Below, piece by piece: positions 5,717 to 12,934 of a stretch of DNA of 15,208 bases. The translations under genes and the position numbers were made by a program. Location of the stretch: positions 1 to 15,208 of the forward strand of contig CAMLFI010000019.1 of NCBI GenBank assembly GCA_946479225.1, read 5' to 3'. The notes beneath the pieces are model-generated. The model was not told the DNA's origin. It made no database searches and saw only the letters and a list, made by a program, of their open reading frames with translations. The first letter of the stretch is position 1. The number at the start of each line of letters is the position of its first letter. Source of the stretch: an uncultured Mucilaginibacter sp. (GTDB lineage: Bacteria; Bacteroidota; Bacteroidia; Sphingobacteriales; Sphingobacteriaceae).

Positions 5717-8700
5717 ATGAAAAAACTTCTACTAGTAAGTTTGTGTGTGCTGGTGTTATGCGTAACACAAGTATTTGCACAAAACCGTACGATTACTGGT
5801 ACGGTTACGGCCAAAGACGATGGCTTACCCATTCCGGGAGCGACAGTAAAAATTAAAGGCACTGATATTGGTGTACCTACCGATGCCAGTGGCAAATTCT
5901 CCATCTCTGCACCAGACAATGCGGTGCTTGCAATCTCTTTTGTAGCTTACACCACACAGGAAGTGCCTGTAGCTGGCAAAAGCGTAGTGAATGTTACGCT
6001 TGCAGCTGACAATAAACTATTAAGTGAGGTCGTGGTAACATCTTTGGGTGTAACCAGTGAGAAAAGAACGCTGGGTTACGCGCAAACCACGGTGAAAAAC
6101 TCTACCATCAACGCATCTTCGCCAATTGGTTTGTTAGGCGGCTTGCAAGGTAAAGTTGCCGGTGTTACCATTTCAAACGTGTCAGGTTCGCCGGGTGGTA
6201 CTACTAAGGTGATATTAAGAGGTTACTCTTCTATTACCGGAAGCAACCAGCCGCTTTATGTTATCGATGGTGTTCCATTTAATAACTCTCGTCTTGGTTC
6301 AGACAACAACTACGATTTTGGTAACGCTGCAAATGATATTGATCCTAACATGGTTGATAACATTTCAATCCTTAAAGGTTCTGCTGCAACTGCGCTTTAC
6401 GGTTCACGCGGTTCAAAAGGTGTTATATTGGTTACCACCAAAAAAGGTAAAGCCGGCAGGCCGGTAGTTGAGTTTAACTCAGGCGTATCTTTAACCAATG
6501 TGGCTATAACTTATAACCCGCAGAATACTTTCGGGCAAGGTTGGGGCGGAGAGTTCATTCTATCTGAAAACGGTAGCTGGGGCCCAAAACTTGACGGTGT
6601 AGTTAGGCCATGGGGCGCTACAGGCGCTGGTACCGGTGCATCCATCGGTAACAAGCAACTGATTAAACCATTTTCAGCAATAAAAAATAACGTGGCAGAT
6701 GCTTTTGATACCGGCGTGGAACTGAATAACAATGTTCAGGTAAGCGGAGGCACAGATGTATCGCAATACTTTATCTCATACGGTAACGTATATAGTAACG
6801 GCGTTTTGCCGGGCACACCTGATCTTTACAGAAAAAACAATTTCTCGATCAGACAATCTGCCAAATTCAACAAGTTCTCTGTAGATGTATCTTTAAACTA
6901 TGCTAACAACAAACGTAATGTTGTTCAAACCGGTCAGGGAACCGGTAATGCTGATACGTTTTATGAAGCGTTATTACAGATACCTACCGATGTTCCGATC
7001 AAGGACTTAAGAAACTACAAAAATGAGTTTTTTAACGTTGATAACTATTTTACACCATTTGCATTCAACCCTTTTTACTCATTAGGTGAGAACGGTGCAA
7101 GGCAAACAAGTAACAGGTTTTATGGCAATATCAACTTAAACTATAAGGCTTTAGACTGGTTGACAATAAACTTCCAGCAAAGCGCGGATATATCGGGTGT
7201 TTATTTGAAAACCTGGTATGCTAAAACCAGGCCTTCTGCCGGTAGCTGGAACGACGGTAAAAACGTGGAAGCCACTCCACTTACCCCATCACCAGGTGGT
7301 GTAACAGATGCGGCAAATAATCTTTTTGAATACGACAGCAAATTACAGGCGTTGGTTGACAAAAAGCTTTCAAGCGATCTAAACCTGACCGGTTTAGCAG
7401 GTATTAACTATAACGACAGGGGTTCAAACGGTTTGGCAACAAGTGTTGAAGATCTGGCTATACCGGGTTTTTACCAAATCAATAACTCTTTAAATAAACC
7501 CCAGAGCGCTCACGGTTACAGCCATAAAAAACAATTAGGTTTTTATGCGCAGGCTACGCTTGGATTTAAAAATTATTTGTTCTTAACAGTAGGTGGTCGT
7601 AATGACGTTTCGTCAACATTGGCCCCGGGCAAGAATAGCTATTTCTACCCTTCATCAAACGTTGCGTTTGTGTTGAGTGATGCACTTAACCTTAAGAGCG
7701 ATGTGGTATCGTACATTAAATTGCGCGGTAGCTACGGTGAAACCGGTAGCGACACCGACCCGTACAATATTTATAACACGCTTACTGCTACTAACATACC
7801 ACTTACATTTGGTAACCTGATATTCCCGTTAAACAATAACGGTAACCCGGTGGCTGGTTATACAGTAAGTAATACCACATTCACTACAAATTTGAAGCCT
7901 GAGCGCGTAAGAGACTTTGAGGTAGGTGGTGAATTTAGATTTTTCAACAGCAGGGTCGGTTTAGATCTTACCTACTATCATCGTACAACAGAAGATCAAT
8001 TACTTCCTGCGCCTATTTCTCCGGGTACCGGTTATCTTGCTACGTTTGTTAACGCAGCCAAGAGCGAAAACAGGGGCGTGGAGGTTGCCTTTAACGCTAC
8101 TCCTATTAACGGTGATTTTGTTTGGGATTTTACTTACACCTTTAGTAAGGATAAAAGCAAGGTGTTAGCATTGGCTCCGGGTGTTGATCGTTTATTGTTA
8201 AACTCCACCTATGATGCGCAATTAGTTGCTGTACCGGGCCAGCCGATGGGTATTATCCAGGCTCCAAAACCTCAACTTGACCCTCAGGGCCGCATAATTG
8301 TAAACGCAGCAACAGGTATGCCGGTGCAGAGCACTGATATACAAACGTACGGCGCTGTACAACCAGATTATCGTATGGGTATGACCAACAATTTCCGTTA
8401 TAAAGGGCTTGCCTTAGGTTTTACCCTTGATTATAGCAAAGGTGGCGTGTTTTATTCAGGAACAGCTGATTTGCTAGGATTTGTGGGTAATGATCCGGTT
8501 ACTACTTATAATGATCGTAATCCGTTTATCATCCCTAATTCAGTTGTTGCAACTACTGTAGGTACTACTACAACTTATACAGAGAACACTTTCCCTATTG
8601 AAGGTGGCCACTTAGCTGATTATTACTATCAAACTAATAATAAGGGATATGTTTATCAAAACCTGATATTAGATAGAACTTACTTTAAAGTACGTGAAGT

Positions 8701-8926
8701 TACTTTATCATATACCCTTCCTAAATTCATATCTAATAAACTGGGAGCATCAAATGCGAAGATATCCTTGTATGGCAGAAACCTGCTTACCTGGTTACCT
8801 GCATCTAACCAGGTTGTTGACCCGGAAGTGTCTAACTTAGGTTCTGATCTGCAGAGCGAATTTGGTGAGTTCAGAACCTCGCCACCATTGAAATACTATG
8901 GCGCTTCATTAAAGGTTACATTTTAA
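5717..8926 (+). CDS. SusC/RagA-family TonB-linked outer membrane transporter
   Basis: 1069 residues, a standard SusC length. Residues 1-21 are a signal peptide cleaved after VFA before Q22. Residues about 25-97 are the carboxypeptidase-regulatory-like domain (ITGTVTAKDDGLPIPGATVK). The TonB-box region is LSEVVVTSLG (102-111). Residues about 115-245 are the plug, with the SusC signatures LQGKVAGVTISNVSGSPGG, LRGYSSI, QPLYVIDGVPFNN and GSAATALYGSRGSKG. A large beta-barrel runs to the terminal strand KYYGASLKVTF, ending in Phe as expected for outer membrane assembly. SusC proteins form the barrel of a lidded uptake complex with SusD and import large nutrients using TonB energy. SusD starts 11 bases downstream, and two more lipoproteins follow. 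Neighbours point to peptides rather than glycans as substrate. Family assignment is firm; substrate is inferred. Confidence 0.97.
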   Translation: MKKLLLVSLCVLVLCVTQVFAQNRTITGTVTAKDDGLPIPGATVKIKGTDIGVPTDASGKFSISAPDNAVLAISFVAYTTQEVPVAGKSVVNVTLAADNKLLSEVVVTSLGVTSEKRTLGYAQTTVKNSTINASSPIGLLGGLQGKVAGVTISNVSGSPGGTTKVILRGYSSITGSNQPLYVIDGVPFNNSRLGSDNNYDFGNAANDIDPNMVDNISILKGSAATALYGSRGSKGVILVTTKKGKAGRPVVEFNSGVSLTNVAITYNPQNTFGQGWGGEFILSENGSWGPKLDGVVRPWGATGAGTGASIGNKQLIKPFSAIKNNVADAFDTGVELNNNVQVSGGTDVSQYFISYGNVYSNGVLPGTPDLYRKNNFSIRQSAKFNKFSVDVSLNYANNKRNVVQTGQGTGNADTFYEALLQIPTDVPIKDLRNYKNEFFNVDNYFTPFAFNPFYSLGENGARQTSNRFYGNINLNYKALDWLTINFQQSADISGVYLKTWYAKTRPSAGSWNDGKNVEATPLTPSPGGVTDAANNLFEYDSKLQALVDKKLSSDLNLTGLAGINYNDRGSNGLATSVEDLAIPGFYQINNSLNKPQSAHGYSHKKQLGFYAQATLGFKNYLFLTVGGRNDVSSTLAPGKNSYFYPSSNVAFVLSDALNLKSDVVSYIKLRGSYGETGSDTDPYNIYNTLTATNIPLTFGNLIFPLNNNGNPVAGYTVSNTTFTTNLKPERVRDFEVGGEFRFFNSRVGLDLTYYHRTTEDQLLPAPISPGTGYLATFVNAAKSENRGVEVAFNATPINGDFVWDFTYTFSKDKSKVLALAPGVDRLLLNSTYDAQLVAVPGQPMGIIQAPKPQLDPQGRIIVNAATGMPVQSTDIQTYGAVQPDYRMGMTNNFRYKGLALGFTLDYSKGGVFYSGTADLLGFVGNDPVTTYNDRNPFIIPNSVVATTVGTTTTYTENTFPIEGGHLADYYYQTNNKGYVYQNLILDRTYFKVREVTLSYTLPKFISNKLGASNAKISLYGRNLLTWLPASNQVVDPEVSNLGSDLQSEFGEFRTSPPLKYYGASLKVTF

Positions 8927-8937
8927 TTTGACGAATC

Positions 8938-10404
8938 ATGAAAAAACATATAATAAAAACAATTTTTGCAACGGCTGTGATCTCCTTCTCAGTAACGAGT
9001 TGTAAAAAGATAACAGATATCAACACGAGTCCTAACAACCCGCCGGTTGAGGTTGCTACCCCACAGGTGTTGTTTCCGTCGGCAGTTCAATCTACTGCCG
9101 GGCGCGTGGGTGGCGAAATTGCCATTATAGGGAACATATGGTCGCAATTTGTTACACAGGCACAATTATCTAACCAATATAAGGATATTGATACCTACGG
9201 TATGACAAGGCAAGACCGTAATGCCAACTATAACGGTTTATTTTCCGGCGCATTAACCGACTACAAGTTAACCATAGAAAAAGCGAAAACCGCAGGCCCA
9301 ATACAGTATTATTTAATGGCAACTGTGATGAAGGCTTATACCTACCAGGTATTGGTTGACCTTTATGACAAAGTGCCTTATACAGAAGCATTACAGGGCC
9401 AGGCTAATCTGCAGCCAAAGTTTGATGATGGTTATACCATATATCAAGGTTTATTAGCAGAAATAAATGCTGCTTTAGCTGCAACTACATCAGCGGGAAA
9501 CCTTAGCCCTGCAGCGACAGCAGCTACAGACTTTGTTTTTAGCGGAGACATGACCAAATGGCGTGCATTTGCTAATACATTAAAGTTGAAGATGTATCTA
9601 CGTATGGTAAACGCCAAACCTGCAGAGGCAGAAGCCGGTGTTAAAAAATTGTATACTGATGGTGCCACATTCCTTACCACCGGAGCGGGTGTAACAAGTT
9701 ATGTTGCTACGCCGGATCAAGGCAACCCGATGTATGAATACAACATCAGAAGATTGAACTCATCTACCAACCTGCGTGCCAGCAAAACGTTTGTAACCTG
9801 GTTACAAGCCAACAGCGATCCACGTATTGTCACCTATTTTGGTGCAGCCAGTCCAAACTCGATCCACCAGGGCGATTTTAACGCTACTAACTCAGCGCAG
9901 CCTACTTATGCAACCGCTGCAAGTTTAGCACAAGCACCAACTGATCCGGTTTGGTTCATCTCTGCAGCAGAGTCTTACTTTATGCAGGCAGAAGCGAATT
10001 TAAGATATGGCGTTGGCCCTGCTGCCTCGGTATCTTATAACAGCGGTGTAAATGCTGCGTTTGCTCAAACCACTGTAGCGCGCGGAGCGTTGTACCCTTA
10101 TCCGAACGGAACATTTGATCAAAACCTGGAAGCCATCATTGTTCAGAAATGGGCATCATTGCCGGGTTCGCATGCAATCGAAGGGTTCTTTGAACAACAA
10201 CGTACAGGTTATCCAAAAATCAGTCCTACAAATTCTAAGGATGTAGCAAACTATATTCCTGGACAATGGTCTTATTCTATAGGTGGAGTTACACCAAGTA
10301 AGCAGTTTCCAAAAAGAATGGTGTTCCCTGATTCAGAAAAAAGCAGAAATCAGAACACACCTGCCGAAGTTCCTATTTACACTCCGGTTTGGTGGGGCAA
10401 ATAA
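8938..10404 (+). CDS. SusD/RagB-family nutrient-binding outer membrane lipoprotein (SusD-like_2 type)
   Basis: 488 residues. The N-terminus is a lipoprotein signal with lipobox SVTSC and lipidated Cys22, followed by KK, compatible with surface export. The start after the Cys, KKITDINTSPNNPP, is the typical opening of the SusD-like_2 group. The middle is helix-rich with TPR-like segments (YYLMATVMKAYTYQVLVDLY, DMTKWRAFANTLKLKMYLRM), and the AAESYFMQAEA segment is a conserved SusD feature. The C-terminus carries the usual FPKRMVFPDSEKSRN and PVWWGK elements. SusD proteins form the lid over the SusC barrel and capture the substrate at the cell surface. Spacing of 11 bases to susC implies one transcript and matched expression. 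Confidence 0.95.
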   Translation: MKKHIIKTIFATAVISFSVTSCKKITDINTSPNNPPVEVATPQVLFPSAVQSTAGRVGGEIAIIGNIWSQFVTQAQLSNQYKDIDTYGMTRQDRNANYNGLFSGALTDYKLTIEKAKTAGPIQYYLMATVMKAYTYQVLVDLYDKVPYTEALQGQANLQPKFDDGYTIYQGLLAEINAALAATTSAGNLSPAATAATDFVFSGDMTKWRAFANTLKLKMYLRMVNAKPAEAEAGVKKLYTDGATFLTTGAGVTSYVATPDQGNPMYEYNIRRLNSSTNLRASKTFVTWLQANSDPRIVTYFGAASPNSIHQGDFNATNSAQPTYATAASLAQAPTDPVWFISAAESYFMQAEANLRYGVGPAASVSYNSGVNAAFAQTTVARGALYPYPNGTFDQNLEAIIVQKWASLPGSHAIEGFFEQQRTGYPKISPTNSKDVANYIPGQWSYSIGGVTPSKQFPKRMVFPDSEKSRNQNTPAEVPIYTPVWWGK

Positions 10405-10429
10405 TTAATAATATTTAATTAGAAAGAAC

Positions 10430-11101
10430 ATGAAAAGAAAATATTTAAACATTATAGCGGTAGTTGCTTTAACTGTTGTATTGTTCTCCTGTAAAAAGGA
10501 TGACTTTATCTCAACGGATACCCAGGTAGGTATATCTAAAGTTACTAAATACGCCGAGTTTACACTTACCGGCGCAGAATATGTGTACCTAAAAAAAGGT
10601 GATCCTTATGTTGAGCCGGGCGTAAAAGCAATGGCCGGAGCTACTGTTTTACCGGTAGTTACCACAGGTTTGCCAGCTAATACTAACACAGCCGGTGTTT
10701 ATACTTTAAAGTATACCGCGACAAACTCCGACGGTTTTTCGGCGTCAGCATCACGTACCCTGGTAGTTTACGATACAGACGCAACTGCGATTGGCAATGA
10801 CTTTACAGGCAATTATGCAAGAACCTCTAACGGTTCAATAGCGGAGTGGACGAAGGTTGCACCCGGCGTTTACAAGGTATTTAACCCTGGTGGTGCCCCC
10901 GGAACTGTCCTTACGGTGATCATGTTTAATAAAACAGGAACAAGCGTATATATTCCGAGCCAGATAGCAGGCGGTGCACTAACAAGTTCTGCATCTGAGG
11001 CAAGCGTTGCAGGCGTTACACCCGGTACATTAAAGCAGTATTCTATGCAGATAATAAACCCGGGTTACGGACCAGCCGTGAGGACATTTATTAAACAATA
11101 A
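10430..11101 (+). CDS. Surface lipoprotein, DUF5011-like Ig domain plus BT_2262-like domain
   Basis: 223 residues, beginning 25 bases after the SusD stop. The lipobox is VLFSC with Cys21, followed by KKDD, a basic/acidic run resembling the Bacteroidota surface-export signal. Residues about 38-112 look like an immunoglobulin-type DUF5011 domain: YVYLKKGDPYVEPGVKA, then GVYTLKYTATNSDGFSASAS and TLVVYD. Residues about 118-223 form a second beta-rich domain (GNYARTSNGSIAEWTKVAPG, then PGTVLTVIMFN), matching my recollection of BT_2262-family proteins that accompany SusCD pairs. Such accessory lipoproteins likely sit on the SusCD complex at the cell surface and help bind substrate. There are no catalytic motifs. 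Domain naming is from memory of the family and is moderately certain; lipoprotein status is clear. Confidence 0.8.
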   Translation: MKRKYLNIIAVVALTVVLFSCKKDDFISTDTQVGISKVTKYAEFTLTGAEYVYLKKGDPYVEPGVKAMAGATVLPVVTTGLPANTNTAGVYTLKYTATNSDGFSASASRTLVVYDTDATAIGNDFTGNYARTSNGSIAEWTKVAPGVYKVFNPGGAPGTVLTVIMFNKTGTSVYIPSQIAGGALTSSASEASVAGVTPGTLKQYSMQIINPGYGPAVRTFIKQ

Positions 11102-11121
11102 GACACTAAATATCAATCGAT

Positions 11122-11616
11122 ATGAAAAAAAATATAATATTAAAATTATTAGCATCAGTGTTAATACTGACAGCTATCTCGTCTTGCCGTAAGGAAAGAG
11201 TAGTGGGCGGCACGGAAGTTCAAAACCTGGCCGGAGAATGGTGGGTTAAGTATGATAAAGGCACCGACCCGGGATTTCATGATGTTTATTACAGGTTCCA
11301 TACCTATAATACCTCTGCCAATGTACCTACAGAAATGTGGTTAGACGATAGATTGACTGGCTGGCAGGTTAAAGGCAAAGTAAAAACGGATGCATCCGCG
11401 CTTACCTTTTCAGGAACTAACATAGTAAATACTGTATATGCCAGTCATTTTACCGTTACAGAGGGAAAAGTGATGCTGGGTGTTGCAACCGCTCCCGGTT
11501 CTAAAGCAAAAACCGATTCTATTTACTTTAAAATATCATTTGATGATGACGTTCCGGGTAAAGTTTACACCGTGAGTGGCTATAAGAGAACAGGTTATAC
11601 AACTGACGACCACTAA
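11122..11616 (+). CDS. Lipoprotein of the lipid-binding putative hydrolase (Lipid_bd, BT_2261-like) family
   Basis: 164 residues, 20 bases after the preceding stop. The signal ends in a lipobox TAISSC with Cys22, followed by RKER. The mature part is a single small beta-barrel-like domain: LAGEWWVKYDKGTDPG near residues 36-51, then YYRFHTYNTSANVPTEMWLD, a GWQVKGKVKTD strand, and FTVTEGKVMLG. This order of WW-containing opening, a polar F/Y-N-T region and later TDSIYFKISFDDD matches the family I know as Lipid_bd, described as a lipid-binding putative hydrolase. No clear catalytic triad can be named here. In B. thetaiotaomicron the equivalent gene is BT2261, a lipoprotein of a peptide-containing SusCD complex. 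It is the last gene of the operon, ahead of the strong terminator. Confidence 0.75.
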   Translation: MKKNIILKLLASVLILTAISSCRKERVVGGTEVQNLAGEWWVKYDKGTDPGFHDVYYRFHTYNTSANVPTEMWLDDRLTGWQVKGKVKTDASALTFSGTNIVNTVYASHFTVTEGKVMLGVATAPGSKAKTDSIYFKISFDDDVPGKVYTVSGYKRTGYTTDDH

Positions 11617-11640
11617 TTATCAATCGTAAATTAAGAATAC

Positions 11641-11677
11641 AATCCGAAGCTGCGCAAGTGGCTTCGGATTTTTTTTG
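11641..11677 (+). terminator. Rho-independent terminator of the SusC/SusD operon
   Basis: AATCCGAAGC (11641-11650) and GCTTCGGATT (11661-11670) are perfect 10-base complements around a 10-base loop, followed by an unbroken T run to about 11677. This is the strongest terminator in the window. It lies 24 bases after the last lipoprotein stop and directly before the convergent LD-carboxypeptidase gene, which it may also partly terminate. Confidence 0.92.
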
Positions 11678-11680
11678 CCT

Positions 11681-12598
11681 TTAGTAATAGGTTAGCAAGG
11701 CGTTTAATTCATTTACATCCATTTTTACTTTCCTGCCCATCACCAAACTGCAATTATCTGGTATATGCCCTGCCGGGAAATCAAAGCAAACAGGGTAATT
11801 ATAGTCGCCGACAACGTTCATTACAATTTCGGGTAAGGTTTGCCCAAAGGGGATATCGTTGTCTTTTATGCCTGTAAAACCGCCAACTATAAGTCCGGCA
11901 AGGTTTTTCAGTTTTCCGGCGCGTTTTAGCGTGTGTAGCATGCGGTCAATACTGTATAGATACTCGCCTACATCTTCAATAAAGAGCACTTTCCCGTCGT
12001 AATTAACATCTGATGCTGAACCAAGGGTAGCTATCAGCAAACTCAAATTGCCGCCGGTTAATATGCCCGTTGCATTCCCGGTTCGACCAATGGTGTTCGA
12101 CCGGAACTCATATTTAAGCTCTTGGCCAAATAGCGCTTTCCTCAATGTTTCTAGAGACCGGGCTGATGCGTCGGGGATATTTATGGGCATTTGCCCATGT
12201 ATGGTTTGTAAGTTGTAGTTATTCAGCAGATGCGAATGGAGCAGGGTGATGTCGCTGAATCCAACCAGCCATTTAGGATTTTGCTGCAAACGGCTAAAAT
12301 CAACCTTATCAATCATGCGTACGGTACCATAACCGCCGCGGGCAGCTATGATAGCTTTAATACTGTCGTCGTCAATAAAACGCTGCATATCCGCCGCGCG
12401 CATTTCATCATCACCCGCAAACTGATGGTAGGATGCTGTAACCGTATCACCCAAAACCACCTCTAACCCCCACGATTGCAGCTGTGCAACGGCATCCGTC
12501 ATGGGTGCGGGCAGCTTTTTGGCCGGGCAGGTAATAGCAATTTTGTCGCCTTTTTTAAGGTGCGGTGGCTGTATAGTTGCTTGGGTTGGTTTGTGCAT
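11681..12598 (-). CDS. LD-carboxypeptidase, S66 family (muramoyltetrapeptide carboxypeptidase-like)
   Basis: 305 residues from the ATG at 12598-12596. The frame extends five codons upstream to a TTG, but the ATG is the better start. LD-carboxypeptidases remove the terminal D-Ala from murein tetrapeptides (L-Lys/mDAP to D-Ala bond) during cell-wall recycling. Numbered from the ATG, visible hallmarks are the N-terminal lead LKKGDKIAITCPA, ARGGYGTVRMID (about 86-97), the nucleophile Ser115 in LVGFSDIT, the Glu208 region FIEDVGEYLYSIDRML, and His278 in FPAGHIPDN. These fit the Ser-Glu-His triad of Pseudomonas LdcA (Ser115, Glu217, His285). There is no signal peptide, so action is cytoplasmic. It stands alone between the SusCD operon (convergent) and metG (divergent). 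Microcin-immunity MccF-like relatives share the fold; the recycling role is the default reading. Confidence 0.92.
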   Translation of the reverse strand: MHKPTQATIQPPHLKKGDKIAITCPAKKLPAPMTDAVAQLQSWGLEVVLGDTVTASYHQFAGDDEMRAADMQRFIDDDSIKAIIAARGGYGTVRMIDKVDFSRLQQNPKWLVGFSDITLLHSHLLNNYNLQTIHGQMPINIPDASARSLETLRKALFGQELKYEFRSNTIGRTGNATGILTGGNLSLLIATLGSASDVNYDGKVLFIEDVGEYLYSIDRMLHTLKRAGKLKNLAGLIVGGFTGIKDNDIPFGQTLPEIVMNVVGDYNYPVCFDFPAGHIPDNCSLVMGRKVKMDVNELNALLTYY

Positions 12599-12934
12599 GT
12601 TCAATATTAACAAAACTTTGGCATTAAATTAAATGCACCCTGCTGCTCGCCATCGAAACAAAATAGGGATATTTTACAATGCTTTGATAGTCAATATTTT
12701 AAATATATTCTACAGCTAATTTTCCTGACTTATAAGTTGTTTCACTTTGTTCCAACGCAAAATAGTAAACTACTGTATTACAGGAGATTGTTAAAAATAT
12801 TGTTCCGCCTTCCTCCATTTGTGTCACCCACGCAAGCGGAACAAAACCGGCTCCGTTAGCGCCTGCGGCTCTTACTTTTGCTTTAGTGTTTGGGCTCAAA
12901 ATAAATTATCTTTGCAAGCTATTGATCATTATAA
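12599..12934. other. Divergent gap between the LD-carboxypeptidase gene and metG
   Basis: About 336 bases lie between the two divergent starts. The 3' end holds the metG promoter box. No clear consensus promoter for the minus-strand gene is visible; TAATATTG just before its ATG is a 7-of-8 but very close match. A minus-strand open frame of 66 codons (12699-12899) lacks an ATG start and resembles no protein I know. No RNA gene or insertion-element end is recognised. Confidence 0.5.
12907..12914 (+). promoter_or_regulatory. Candidate -7 promoter box of metG
   Basis: TATCTTTG is an exact match to the Bacteroidota -7 consensus TAnnTTTG, 20 bases before the metG ATG. TTTG copies upstream (12877-12880 and 12889-12892) sit at non-ideal spacings of 26 and 14 bases, so the -33 box is weak or unrecognised. 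Confidence 0.65.
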
